39,511 nucleotides of DNA from CAYTWW01 sp043801855 (GCA_043801855.1 JAZDLQ010000030.1:1-39511); one strand, 5' to 3'; counted from the stretch's first letter, positions 1-7,466 are shown. The notes: generated by a model not told the origin, from the sequence alone. Translations and numbers: made by a program.

Positions 1-126
1 CCTTATTATTATATTGTTAAAGGCGTATATGATAAGAACGGAAAATTAAATCAAAAAGTAATCAGATATTTAGGAAATGTAGAAAACATTACTGCTAAGT
101 TCGACTTCTGGGATGAACAACACTAA
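1..126 (+). CDS. C-terminal end of an unidentified protein (partial)
   Basis: Frame 1 is open from the window edge to a TAA and gives 41 residues beginning PYYYIVKGVYDKNGK and containing KVIRYLGNVENI. The pattern of aromatic residues, a K/G-rich turn and 'KVIRYLG' resembles the short beta-hairpin element seen at the N-terminus of many transposases and of some uncharacterised archaeal proteins, but here it lies at the C-terminus. The gene start is outside the window, so function cannot be assigned. The reading frame, stop and codon use look genuine, and the aif6 promoter follows directly. Confidence 0.5.
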   Translation, partial: PYYYIVKGVYDKNGKLNQKVIRYLGNVENITAKFDFWDEQH

Positions 127-155
127 TTTCTGCGCAAAGTCACAATACCCAGAAC

Positions 156-166
156 CTTTATATAAT
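156..166 (+). promoter_or_regulatory. TATA box of aif6
   Basis: CTTTATATAAT centred about 26 nt before the aif6 ATG. There is no Shine-Dalgarno motif between them, so the predicted transcript starts at or within a few bases of the ATG (leaderless). Confidence 0.6.
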
Positions 167-186
167 AACATTTCTTCCATTTAAAT

Positions 187-858
187 ATGCATATATTCCA
201 GACTAATTTAAATGGCAACCCTAATATCGGGCTTTTTTGCTTTTGCAATGATAAATTTTGCCTTGTTCCCTTCGGGACTCAGGCGTTTGTGAAAGCAAAG
301 TTTGAAGAAGCGCTAAAAGTGCCTGTATATGAGATTTCAATAGCCGGAACAACACTTATAGGAGCACTTGTTGCAGGCAATAGCCATGGAATAATAATTC
401 CTTCAATTACATTCAAAAATGAGATTATGCTTCTGGATAAATATAAGATTAAATATACTATAATTGATACAAAGTTTACTGCATTTGGAAATAATGTCTT
501 ATGCAATGACCATTGCTGCGTACTCAGTTGTGATTATGATGCAGCAACTATGAAAGAGATTGAAAAAGCACTTGGAGTGCCAGTCATGCATGGAAAGATT
601 GCAGCACTTGATACAGTAGGCGCAATAGCTAGGCTTTCAAATGAAAACGGGCTTGTGCATAGTGAAGCGCAAGTGGATGAAATCAAATTTTTAGAAAAAA
701 ACCTTAAAATAACTGCTGAGAAAGGCTCAGTAAATTACGGCTCACCATACATAAGCAGCAGCCTATTATGCAACAGCCACGGATTTATTATCGGTGAAAG
801 CACAAGTGGGCCTGAGATTGCCAATGCTGATGAGGCTCTTGGATTTTTAAAGGGGTGA
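187..858 (+). CDS. eif6: Translation initiation factor aIF6
   Basis: Full-length aIF6 (223 aa; the family is about 220). This factor binds the large ribosomal subunit and prevents premature joining with the small subunit. The protein shows the repeated pentein units of the family: the MHIFQTNLNGNPNIGLF opening, NSHGIIIPS in the first half, LCNDHCCVLS, and a closing LLCNSHGFIIGESTSGPE. The start is the ATG directly after a strong TATA box. It heads the aif6-prs-pfdA-ftsY run. In many archaea aif6 sits with rpl31e, rpl39e, pfdA and ftsY, so the neighbourhood supports the call; the ribosomal protein genes are absent here. Confidence 0.96.
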   Translation: MHIFQTNLNGNPNIGLFCFCNDKFCLVPFGTQAFVKAKFEEALKVPVYEISIAGTTLIGALVAGNSHGIIIPSITFKNEIMLLDKYKIKYTIIDTKFTAFGNNVLCNDHCCVLSCDYDAATMKEIEKALGVPVMHGKIAALDTVGAIARLSNENGLVHSEAQVDEIKFLEKNLKITAEKGSVNYGSPYISSSLLCNSHGFIIGESTSGPEIANADEALGFLKG

Positions 859-862
859 AAAC

Positions 863-1819
863 ATGGACTCAAGAATTAAGCTTTTATCAGGGACAGTGCA
901 TCCTGAACTGGCAAAGAAAATTTCCCAGAACATAGGTGTTCCTCTTTCTTTAGTTGAAATCAAGAGATTTAAGGATTCTGAAGTGTATGTAAAAATAAAA
1001 GATAAGATGCGCGGCGAGGATGTATATATTATACAGCCGACAAGTGCTCCGGCAAATGAATCCCTAATGGAGCTTTTGATAATGATTGATGCAGTAAAAA
1101 GAGCATCTGCCGGAAGGATAAATATTGTTGTTCCTTATCTTGGCTACGGAAGGCAGGACAGGAAAGCTTCAGCCAGAGAACCAATCACTGCAAAGCTTGT
1201 TGCTAACCTAATAACTGCAGCAGGAGCAAACAGAGTAATAACAGTTGACCTTCATGCAGATCAGGTGCAGGGATTTTTTGATATTTCAATGGATCATTTT
1301 CCAGGATTTCTATTATTTCATAATTATTTCAAAAATAAAAAATTAAAGAATTTAATAGCTGTAGCTCCTGATACAGGAGCCGCCAAGAGGACAAGAAGGT
1401 TTGCAAAACTGCTTGATATTCCACTTGCAATAATAGATAAGAGAAGAGCTGCACATAATGAATGTGAAGTAATGACTGTCATTGGAGAAGTAAAAGGCAT
1501 GAATGCTATTATAATTGATGACATTATTGATACAGGAGGAACAATTACAGGCGCAGCAGCAGCGCTAAAGCAAAAAGGTGCAAAAGACGTTTATATTTGT
1601 GCAACACATCCAGTTTTATCTTCACCAGCCAGTAAAATTCTTCAGGAGTGCGCTGCAAAAGAAGTAATTGTTACTGATACTATTCCAATCTCGCCTGAAA
1701 AGCAATTTGCAAAACTTAAGGTAATTTCAATTGCGCCATTGATGGCACAGGTTATACAAAGGATTCATTCTAATGATTCTCTTGGCGAGCTGTTTAAGAC
1801 AGACGGTTACATTGGATAA
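863..1819 (+). CDS. prs: Ribose-phosphate pyrophosphokinase (PRPP synthetase), class I-like
   Basis: Makes PRPP from ribose 5-phosphate and ATP for nucleotide, histidine and tryptophan synthesis. The 318 residues carry the family signatures in order: KRFKDSEVYVKI, the flexible-loop motif PYLGYGRQDRKA, the divalent-metal region DLHADQVQGFFD, PDTGAAKRTRR, and the PRPP-binding loop IIIDDIIDTGGTI. Length and motifs match the bacterial class I form better than the shorter (about 285 aa) archaeal enzymes, which suggests transfer. The start is supported by AGGGGTGA overlapping the aif6 stop, 4 nt ahead of the ATG in the coding layout, so translation is probably coupled to aif6. Confidence 0.96.
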   Translation: MDSRIKLLSGTVHPELAKKISQNIGVPLSLVEIKRFKDSEVYVKIKDKMRGEDVYIIQPTSAPANESLMELLIMIDAVKRASAGRINIVVPYLGYGRQDRKASAREPITAKLVANLITAAGANRVITVDLHADQVQGFFDISMDHFPGFLLFHNYFKNKKLKNLIAVAPDTGAAKRTRRFAKLLDIPLAIIDKRRAAHNECEVMTVIGEVKGMNAIIIDDIIDTGGTITGAAAALKQKGAKDVYICATHPVLSSPASKILQECAAKEVIVTDTIPISPEKQFAKLKVISIAPLMAQVIQRIHSNDSLGELFKTDGYIG

Positions 1820-1827
1820 AATTCAAG

Positions 1828-2238
1828 ATGAAAAAAAAAATAGTTGTCCCAAAAGAAAAAGAAGAGCTTTATTATGAGCTTAAGCAGGCTGATAAGAATA
1901 TTAAAAAAATCCAGAAGCATATCGAGACTCTCGATGAGCAGTTTTCTGAACTTGAAACAGTAAAAGAAGCCCTGAATGAGTTTGAAAATACAAAAGAAGG
2001 AACAGAAATAAAAGTTCCGCTCTCTTCAGGAATTTATGCAACTGCAAGTATAACAAACTCAAGCAAGCTTCTTGTAAATGTCGGAGCCAATGTTGTTGTT
2101 GAGAAAAAGCCTGATGAGATATTAAAAATGCTTGAAATTCAGCAGGAAGAAGTCAAATCCCACAGAGCGGCAATGATGGTTAAGTTCCATGAGCTTGTGC
2201 ATGTGATTGAAGAATTACAAGAGAAAATTACTGAGTAA
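1828..2238 (+). CDS. pfdA: Prefoldin alpha subunit
   Basis: 136 aa with the prefoldin layout: an N-terminal coiled coil (KEELYYELKQADKNIKKIQKHIETL), a central beta-hairpin section (EIKVPLSSGIYATASITNSSKLLVNVGANVVVEK) and a C-terminal coiled coil (residues about 98-135). The hairpin sequence with VPL, YA and VNVGANVVVEK is typical of the alpha subunit (GimC alpha). Prefoldin holds unfolded proteins and passes them to the chaperonin. It starts 8 nt after prs, so the two are likely co-transcribed, and it precedes ftsY as in other archaeal clusters. Confidence 0.93.
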   Translation: MKKKIVVPKEKEELYYELKQADKNIKKIQKHIETLDEQFSELETVKEALNEFENTKEGTEIKVPLSSGIYATASITNSSKLLVNVGANVVVEKKPDEILKMLEIQQEEVKSHRAAMMVKFHELVHVIEELQEKITE

Positions 2239-2274
2239 TATTAGGATTTGTTCTTTTTAACATTTTTAGCCGTA

Positions 2275-2285
2275 AGTTTTTTAAG
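2275..2285 (+). promoter_or_regulatory. Weak TATA-like element before ftsY
   Basis: GTTTTTTAAGC lies about 30 nt ahead of the ftsY ATG. It is a poor match to an archaeal TATA box, so ftsY may also be read through from pfdA (71-nt gap). Confidence 0.3.
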
Positions 2286-2309
2286 CAGGAATCAATACAG
2301 GCAATAATT

Positions 2310-3698
2310 ATGTTTGGATTTTTGAAAAAGAAGCTTGGAGAAGCGCTTGGAAAATTTACCAAGGCAGCAGTTGAAGAGTCAGTAGAAGAATCGCCCGAAA
2401 AATTACCGGAGAAAATAAAAGAAGATGAATATAAAAAAATAGATGTAAAAAATGCAAAAGAGATAAAAAAAGAGAAAAAAGAGCATCCAAAAGATGTTAT
2501 AAAAAAACAAAGTAAAGAATCAGAACATAAAAAAGAGCCTTTGCATAAACCTATTCCTAAAAAAGAAGAGCAAGAAAAAACCGAAGAAAAAAATAAGCCT
2601 AAGCAAGGATTTTTTTCAAAATTATTCGGAAAAAAAGATTCTCCTAAAGTTGAAGAAATAGAGGAGAATGAAGAAGAAGAAAAAGTTACAAAAGAAGAGA
2701 TAGTAGATGTAATCGAGGAAGAAAAAGAAGAAGCTATTGAGAAAGAGACTGAACCAATAAAAGAAGAAGTACAAGAAACCATTAAAGAAAAAATTGAAGT
2801 TATCCCTGCTGAAGAAAATAAATCTTTCTTTGGCAAAATTACTGAAACATTTACTAAAGTTACAATATCGAATGAAAAATTTGATGAGCTTTTCTGGGAT
2901 ATTGAAGTTGCCTGCTTAGAAAACAATGTTGCTTTGGAAGTCATTGAAAAAATAAAAGCAGACCTAAAAGAAGACCTTGTAAGTAAAAAGCTAAACCGCG
3001 CAAACCTTGCTGACCAGATTATGCAATCTATGAAAAAGTCTGTTGTTGAGCTTTTTGATGTTGAAGAGCTTGACTTATTAGAAAAAGTAAAAGAAAAAAA
3101 GCCTTATGTTATTACATTAATCGGTGTGAATGGCGCAGGAAAAACAACAACAGTTGCAAAGATTGTGCATATGCTAAAAAAGCACAACCTAAAATCAGTG
3201 ATTGGCGCTTGCGACACTTTTAGGGCAGCAGCAATCCAGCAGCTTGAAGCGCATGCAAATAAGCTTGGCGTTAAAATGATAAGGCACGATTATGGGGCTG
3301 ACCCGGCAGTTGTTGCATTTGATACAATTGAGCATGCTAAAGCTAAAGGAATTGATGTTGTTTTACTAGATACTGCAGGAAGGCTTCACTCAAACACAAA
3401 CCTAATGGATGAATTAAAAAAAATAATAAGGGTTGCAAAGCCTGATCTCAATATATTTATCGGTGAATCAATTGCAGGAAATGACCTTGTTGAGCAGGTT
3501 AAGCTTTTTAATAGCTCAGTTGGGATTGATGGGATAATTTTATCAAAAGCAGATGTCGATGAGAAGGGAGGAGCTGCAATTTCTGTTACTTATGTAACTA
3601 AAAAACCGATTCTTTATATCGGCACAGGCCAAGAGTATGATGACCTTATCCCTTTTGACAAGGAGAAAATTATTAAGCAGATTGGAATTGAATCGTAG
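2310..3698 (+). CDS. ftsY: Signal recognition particle receptor FtsY
   Basis: SRP receptor GTPase that docks SRP-ribosome complexes at the membrane. Residues 1-170 form a long, highly charged Lys/Glu-rich A domain beginning MFGFLKKKLGEALGKF, a likely amphipathic membrane-targeting helix. The N domain runs about 172-260 and the G domain from about 265: P-loop GVNGAGKTT (272-280), GACDTFRAAAIQQLEAH (299-315), DTAGR (354-358), the G4 motif SKAD (412-415; usually TKxD) and DEKGGAAIS. The KADVDEKGG form is typical of archaeal FtsY. At 462 aa the excess over shorter archaeal homologues is all in the charged linker. Confidence 0.95.
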   Translation: MFGFLKKKLGEALGKFTKAAVEESVEESPEKLPEKIKEDEYKKIDVKNAKEIKKEKKEHPKDVIKKQSKESEHKKEPLHKPIPKKEEQEKTEEKNKPKQGFFSKLFGKKDSPKVEEIEENEEEEKVTKEEIVDVIEEEKEEAIEKETEPIKEEVQETIKEKIEVIPAEENKSFFGKITETFTKVTISNEKFDELFWDIEVACLENNVALEVIEKIKADLKEDLVSKKLNRANLADQIMQSMKKSVVELFDVEELDLLEKVKEKKPYVITLIGVNGAGKTTTVAKIVHMLKKHNLKSVIGACDTFRAAAIQQLEAHANKLGVKMIRHDYGADPAVVAFDTIEHAKAKGIDVVLLDTAGRLHSNTNLMDELKKIIRVAKPDLNIFIGESIAGNDLVEQVKLFNSSVGIDGIILSKADVDEKGGAAISVTYVTKKPILYIGTGQEYDDLIPFDKEKIIKQIGIES

Positions 3699-3708
3699 TT
3701 TACTTAGT

Positions 3709-3716
3709 TATTTTTT
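3709..3716 (+). terminator. T-run terminator after ftsY
   Basis: A TTATTTTTTC run directly follows the ftsY stop and reaches the stop of the convergent gene. T-runs without a strong hairpin are the usual archaeal intrinsic termination signal. Confidence 0.4.
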
Positions 3717-4681
3717 CAATTAGTTTTTAACTCTTTTAACGCATCTTCAAGGCAGTAGAATGTGTGCAAAACCTCAATTGCTGCCCTCTCTGTTTTTGTT
3801 TCCTCAAATGATTTCATTTTTGCAGATAATGAATTAATATATAATTCGCATCTCTCTACAGGTTTATTTTGCGTCTTTAGATAATCAGTAGCTTTAGTTA
3901 GCTCTTCATATCTCTTTTTAAAAGAAGAAATAAGGAGTGATGACTTGTTGCTGATTGCTTGGATTTCTTCATCTAGGCAGTAAAAAAGATGGATAAGATC
4001 GATTGCATATGTTTCACCTGAACTTGTGTTTAATTCCTTAATTTTCTCCCTGATTAAATTAATATATGACTCGCATTGGGAAGTATCAGCACCTGTTTCT
4101 TTTAGTGCTCCTATTTTTTTTGAAGAGTCGTTACAGTGTTCAATAAATGTTTTTTTAAGGTGATATGCGTTTGATTTTGGATACCTGTGCAAAGTCTTTG
4201 ATAAAAAAGCAGTAATGTATGTTTTATATTTAATTAAAAGAGGTGCTGCCATAGTATTTTTTAATGATGTAATTAATTCAGTAATATGCATCTTTAGCGT
4301 TTTCTTGATGCATGGCTTATTCAAAGCACTTGCTTTTTTACTCACAATTGCAGACTTGTCATGAGTTTTTCTAGTCACAAGTTGTTCTTCAAAAAAGTTA
4401 TCAATTATTTTTTTTGCCTCTTCTCTAGTCTTAGCAAGGTTGATTTTTTCAGCCAGCTGTTCTTCAAAAAAAGCGTTTTTTATCCACTCAGAAAAATCAT
4501 TTTTAATGCTATTTGCATGACAGCTGAAAGTATTATCTGACATAATTGCCAGCGCTTTAGTTAAGCCATATAATGATTTAATAATCTGCCCGTCACAAAC
4601 ATGAAAAAAAGTCTCATCTGCTTCACAGATATAGCTGCCACCATTCATTACTTCTCTCGAATCATTTTTTTCGATGTGCAT
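3716..4681 (-). CDS. DUF5752-like protein of unknown function
   Basis: 321 aa, soluble, no signal peptide or membrane segment. Residues about 25-95 read FFHVCDGQIIKSLYGLTKAL, then a MSDNTF..H and KNDFSEWIKNAFFEEQLA pattern followed by AKTREEAKKIIDNFF. I recognise this as the small alpha-helical DUF5752-type domain found in archaeal proteins ('DG.vi..L..L..al..M.d..F..H....kNDF..W'). The rest is helical and Lys/Glu-rich, with two related C-terminal stretches, 'C..YINLIREKIKELNTSS' and 'CELYINSLSAKMKSFEETK', each followed by a 'YCLdeal' segment, which suggests an internal duplication. Function unknown. A TATA box 24 nt upstream supports the start. Convergent with ftsY. Confidence 0.75.
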   Translation of the reverse strand: MHIEKNDSREVMNGGSYICEADETFFHVCDGQIIKSLYGLTKALAIMSDNTFSCHANSIKNDFSEWIKNAFFEEQLAEKINLAKTREEAKKIIDNFFEEQLVTRKTHDKSAIVSKKASALNKPCIKKTLKMHITELITSLKNTMAAPLLIKYKTYITAFLSKTLHRYPKSNAYHLKKTFIEHCNDSSKKIGALKETGADTSQCESYINLIREKIKELNTSSGETYAIDLIHLFYCLDEEIQAISNKSSLLISSFKKRYEELTKATDYLKTQNKPVERCELYINSLSAKMKSFEETKTERAAIEVLHTFYCLEDALKELKTN

Positions 4682-4704
4682 CTTGTGTGTAATTATTTGG
4701 TATA

Positions 4705-4712
4705 CTTATAAG
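4705..4712 (-). promoter_or_regulatory. TATA box of the DUF5752-like gene
   Basis: CTTATAAG on the minus strand, centred about 27 nt before the ATG, with no Shine-Dalgarno motif. Predicted leaderless transcript. Confidence 0.45.
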
Positions 4713-4832
4713 TAATATTTAGTTATATCATAGGCTATATCTAAATAGTATGTGAAGTATAAAAAAATAGTGGTCAAATATTTATGTTCTTATGTTCTAA
4801 AGTTCTAAATCTAAACATTTCTTTCAAGAAAA

Positions 4833-4841
4833 TTTATATAT
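4833..4841 (+). promoter_or_regulatory. TATA box of the GIDE-domain gene
   Basis: TTTATATAT centred about 27 nt before the ATG at 4864; leaderless arrangement. The rest of the 182-nt intergenic region has short imperfect TTATGTTCT / TATGTTCTAA / AGTTCTAAA repeats near 4783-4809 and nothing else I can support. Confidence 0.55.
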
Positions 4842-4863
4842 CCTATTCTATTAATCTTAAATT

Positions 4864-5613
4864 ATGGTTGAAATTATCGGAATTTTACTGCCTCTTCTAG
4901 GCTTTGGTGTCGGCGGCTTTTTCATTTACAGCGCAAACAACTTAAAAAAAGTTAAAAAAATAATTGAAACATTGCCCACAACAAAAATTAGTGATGTTAA
5001 GCCAGGAATTATTGAAGTTACAGGAGTTGCACACAGCGCAAAGGAAAAGCCGTTAAAATCTCCTCTCACATCAAAAGACTGCTTTTATTATAAATATAAT
5101 ATTGAAGAAAAGCACACGAAAAGAGACAATAAAGGCCACACAACAACAAGCTGGAAAACAATAAGAAGCGGAGTTGACAGCGTTCCTTTTTATGTTGATG
5201 ATGGCTCAGGAAAAGTACTCATTGACCCGAAAGAAGCAGACCTCTCTGTCAAAATAAATGAGCAGGCAAATTCATCATTTGGAAAAGATCCGCCTGAGCA
5301 CATAAAAGCCTTTCTTAAGGCAAACAATATATCATTTGAAGGATTTTTAGGAATAAATAAGACCATGAGATATAACGAGCTATTAATCACACAAAATCAA
5401 AAACTTTTCATAATAGGCACAGCACAGGAAGGAGAAGGGGGCCTGACAATAAAAAAAGGGACTGCAGAAAAGCTATTTATGGTATCAGATTCTGAAGAGA
5501 AAGATATTCTTAAGTCATATGGCATGAAATACTGGTCTAATTTAATAGGAGGAATATTTTTTGTATTGCTTGGCCTTGGTCTTTTCTTTTTTATAACTGT
5601 TAGAATGTTTTAA
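4864..5613 (+). CDS. Membrane protein with GIDE/BAM-type domain
   Basis: 249 aa with a membrane segment at each end (about 5-24 and 227-246) and a soluble middle domain. The middle has the order seen in the GIDE domain of MUL1-type proteins: 'VTGVAHSAKEKPLKSPLTSKDCFYY' with the SP..k.C.yy core, a charged strand (EEKHTK) and W, 'SVPFYVDDGSGKVLIDP', and later 'IGINKTMRYNELLI..(9)..FIIGTA'-like strands. Eukaryotic MUL1 adds a C-terminal RING ubiquitin ligase; none is present here, so ligase activity is not implied. Archaeal and bacterial relatives are uncharacterised. It stands alone, with its own promoter. Confidence 0.75.
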   Translation: MVEIIGILLPLLGFGVGGFFIYSANNLKKVKKIIETLPTTKISDVKPGIIEVTGVAHSAKEKPLKSPLTSKDCFYYKYNIEEKHTKRDNKGHTTTSWKTIRSGVDSVPFYVDDGSGKVLIDPKEADLSVKINEQANSSFGKDPPEHIKAFLKANNISFEGFLGINKTMRYNELLITQNQKLFIIGTAQEGEGGLTIKKGTAEKLFMVSDSEEKDILKSYGMKYWSNLIGGIFFVLLGLGLFFFITVRMF

Positions 5614-5647
5614 AGCGATATTTTTATTTTTTTATCATTATGCAATT

Positions 5648-5657
5648 GTTTATATAG
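5648..5657 (+). promoter_or_regulatory. TATA-like element ahead of the 109-nt repeat
   Basis: GTTTATATAG lies 38-47 nt before the structured repeat, so a transcript would start about 5675-5680, just ahead of it. It may drive the downstream zinc-finger gene with the repeat in its leader, or a small RNA. Confidence 0.35.
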
Positions 5658-5694
5658 AAAGACATATTACCAGATTATTGCAGTTTTTATTACT

Positions 5695-5803
5695 TATAGA
5701 GAAGTTTGCAAAAAACAGCAAACTTCTAATAGATAACTTTGCATATAGACGAGAGCATGAATTGAATATTAATGAAAAAACGAATTATGCAAAGTTCTCT
5801 ATA
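5695..5803 (+). repeat. 109-nt structured dispersed repeat, copy 1
   Basis: Bounded by TATAGAGAA and TTCTCTATA. Inside is a perfect 10-bp hairpin (AGAAGTTTGC at 5700-5709, GCAAACTTCT at 5718-5727, A-rich 8-nt loop) and a second inverted pair, AATAGATAACTTTGCATA (5728-5745) with TATGCAAAGTTCTCTATA (5786-5803). All four arms are variants of one motif, TATAGAxAAsTTTGCA. A second copy of the same length lies at 35688-35796 in the opposite orientation, about 80% identical over the 3' 86 nt by eye. It encodes no protein. It could be a miniature inverted-repeat element or a structured RNA. It sits in the 251-nt gap between the GIDE gene and the zinc-finger gene. Confidence 0.75.
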
Positions 5804-5864
5804 GATATGGCTGATTTATTCTGCTGTTAATAAGAAAAAATTGCTAAATTTATGGTAAAACAAA

Positions 5865-6038
5865 ATGGATAAAAAAAAAGCAGCAGTAAAAAAGCCGTTC
5901 TATAAAGAGCTACTTAAATGCAAAATCTGCCAAAAAAGATATTCAATAGATAAAAATGCAGATATATATCTGTCAAAGTATGCAAAAAGGACATACTGCA
6001 AAGAATGCTATCAAAAATACCTTGATAGCAAGCCTTGA
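5865..6038 (+). CDS. Small zinc-finger protein
   Basis: 57 residues from ATG to TGA: a basic N-terminus (MDKKKAAVKKPFYKELLK), then CKIC at 19-22 and CKEC at 45-48, 22 residues apart, ending YQKYLDSKP. Two CxxC knuckles at this spacing predict a single zinc-binding site. Size, charge and Cys spacing resemble the many small zinc-ribbon proteins of archaea, but I cannot name a family. It ends 13 nt before the convergent DsbA-like gene. Confidence 0.7.
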   Translation: MDKKKAAVKKPFYKELLKCKICQKRYSIDKNADIYLSKYAKRTYCKECYQKYLDSKP

Positions 6039-6051
6039 GAAATGCAGCGAA

Positions 6052-6666
6052 TTAGTTTTTGTTTAGAAATTCACTAAATTCTTCGTAGTTTTTTAATGAA
6101 GGAGCAAGCTTACCATTAATAAAAAAGGCAGGTGTGCCAGTAACCCCAGAGTTTACACCCGAATAGAAATCATCTATTACGTTTTGCCTGGTAATATTCC
6201 CGTCAAGACAACTAGTAAATGACTCAATAGATAGATTAAGCTCTTTTGCATATTCTTTAAAACTTTCAGTTCCGTTGCTGACTCCTTTTTCAAACATTTT
6301 GTCATGCATTTCCAAAAACTTGCCCTGGATACCAGCGCACTCGCACGCTTCCGCTGCCTTATGCGCATTTTGATGGACGCTATTTAGTGGAAGATGCCTG
6401 AAAATTAGTTTTGCTTTTCCAGTTGCAATATATTCGATTTTTAATAACGGCAATATTTCATTATAGAACAGCTTTGAATAAGGGCATTCAAAGTCAGAGT
6501 ACTCGATTATTCCTATAGTGGCGTTTGGATCACCAAGAGTGTGCTCAACATGCGCAATTGTCAGGTTGATTTGGATGATATTTGTATTATTTTTTTCATC
6601 TTTATTAAGTGAAGTACAAGAAATAAGTAACATCAATAAAATTAAAAATATATAATTTTTTTGCAT
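6052..6666 (-). CDS. DsbA-like thioredoxin-fold lipoprotein
   Basis: 204 aa. A lipobox signal peptide (MQKNYIFLILLMLLISC, Cys17) puts it outside the membrane. The domain is a DsbA/Thioredoxin_4 type: 'HTLGDPNATIGIIEYSDFECPYS', a helical insert (HQNAHKAAEACECAG), a distal Cys in 'FTSCLDGN', and the cis-proline loop GVTGTPAFFINGK. The active site is CPYS (61-64), with the second Cys of CxxC replaced by Ser, so a classical dithiol exchange at this site is not possible; it may act with a distal Cys or by a monothiol mechanism. A TATA box 26 nt upstream supports the start. Confidence 0.88.
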   Translation of the reverse strand: MQKNYIFLILLMLLISCTSLNKDEKNNTNIIQINLTIAHVEHTLGDPNATIGIIEYSDFECPYSKLFYNEILPLLKIEYIATGKAKLIFRHLPLNSVHQNAHKAAEACECAGIQGKFLEMHDKMFEKGVSNGTESFKEYAKELNLSIESFTSCLDGNITRQNVIDDFYSGVNSGVTGTPAFFINGKLAPSLKNYEEFSEFLNKN

Positions 6667-6686
6667 GAATTAATTAAAATTAAAAT

Positions 6687-6696
6687 AATATAAATG
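6687..6696 (-). promoter_or_regulatory. TATA box of the DsbA-like gene
   Basis: CATTTATATT on the minus strand, centred about 26 nt before the ATG at 6666; leaderless arrangement. Confidence 0.55.
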
Positions 6697-6770
6697 CTTT
6701 TCTGTATATTAAATAAAATGATTAATAAGTATATAAATTAAAAAGACTAGATAAAATAATTTTAGTAATT

Positions 6771-6779
6771 TTTATAAAA
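6771..6779 (+). promoter_or_regulatory. TATA box of rubrerythrin
   Basis: TTTATAAAA centred about 29 nt before the ATG at 6804. The region 6667-6803 between the divergent DsbA-like and rubrerythrin genes is very AT-rich and holds both promoters. Confidence 0.5.
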
Positions 6780-6803
6780 GTACGTTATATTACATTAATT
6801 AAA

Positions 6804-7376
6804 ATGGAACTCAAAGGATCTCAAACTGAAAAAAACCTGTTGAAAGCATTTGCTGGCGAGAGCCAGGCAAGGAACCGATACTCTTATTTTGCATCAGCTG
6901 CAAAAAAAGAAGGATATGAGCAAATATCTGCAATATTTACTGAGACTGCTGACAATGAAAAAGAGCATGCAAAAGTATTTTTTAAGTATCTTAAAGGCGG
7001 GATGGTTGAAATAACAGCAATGTATCCTGCAGGCAAAATCGGGACAACAAAAGAGAACCTTCTTGCTGCTGCAAACGGAGAAAATGAGGAATGGAGCGCA
7101 TTATATCCTGAATTTTCAAAGATTGCTAAAAAAGAAGGATTTATTGAAATAGGCGGCTCATTTGCAACAATTGCAAGAGTTGAAAAAGAGCACGAGAAAA
7201 GATATAGGAAACTATTAGAAAACCTAGAAAATAATTCTGCCTTCAAAAAAGATGAGAAAACAAAATGGCATTGTAGGAACTGCGGCTATGTCCATGAAGG
7301 AGATAGCGCTCCTACAGAGTGCCCTGCATGCAAGCATCCTCAGGCGTATTTTGAAGTACTGTCGGAAAATTATTGA
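6804..7376 (+). CDS. rbr: Rubrerythrin
   Basis: 190 aa, the normal length. The N-terminal four-helix ferritin-like domain supplies di-iron ligands in 'AFAGESQARNRYSYFA' and 'ETADNEKEHAKVFF', and again in 'ANGENEEW' and 'VEKEHEKRY'. The C-terminal rubredoxin-like domain has CRNCGYVHEG and CPACKHPQAYF, the four Cys for a mononuclear iron. Rubrerythrin reduces hydrogen peroxide with electrons from rubredoxin or NAD(P)H systems, an anaerobe's peroxide defence. It is divergent from the thioredoxin-fold lipoprotein. The Nfn genes downstream may affect NAD(P)H supply, but that link is only proximity. Confidence 0.97.
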   Translation: MELKGSQTEKNLLKAFAGESQARNRYSYFASAAKKEGYEQISAIFTETADNEKEHAKVFFKYLKGGMVEITAMYPAGKIGTTKENLLAAANGENEEWSALYPEFSKIAKKEGFIEIGGSFATIARVEKEHEKRYRKLLENLENNSAFKKDEKTKWHCRNCGYVHEGDSAPTECPACKHPQAYFEVLSENY

Positions 7377-7383
7377 ATAATAG

Positions 7384-7410
7384 TTTTTTCTTCTTTTTAC
7401 TTGGTTTTTT
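7384..7410 (+). terminator. T-rich terminator after rubrerythrin
   Basis: Three T-runs in succession (TTTTTTCTTC, TTTTT, TTTTTT) begin 8 nt after the rbr stop; typical archaeal T-run termination. Confidence 0.45.
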
Positions 7411-7466
7411 GCATAAAATTTATTAAATCAACTGTAATAACTTGGCTCTAATGGGGGTATTATATT

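Noticed and set aside
2228..2944. Long minus-strand frame of 238 aa opposite ftsY
   Set aside because: Ser/Phe-rich mirror of the Lys/Glu-rich FtsY linker; an artefact of AAA/GAA codons, with no promoter or ribosome site.
4783..4812. Short direct repeats (TTATGTTCT / TATGTTCTAA / AGTTCTAAA) as a CRISPR or regulator site
   Set aside because: Units are about 9-10 nt, imperfect and without spacers; likely slippage in AT-rich DNA.
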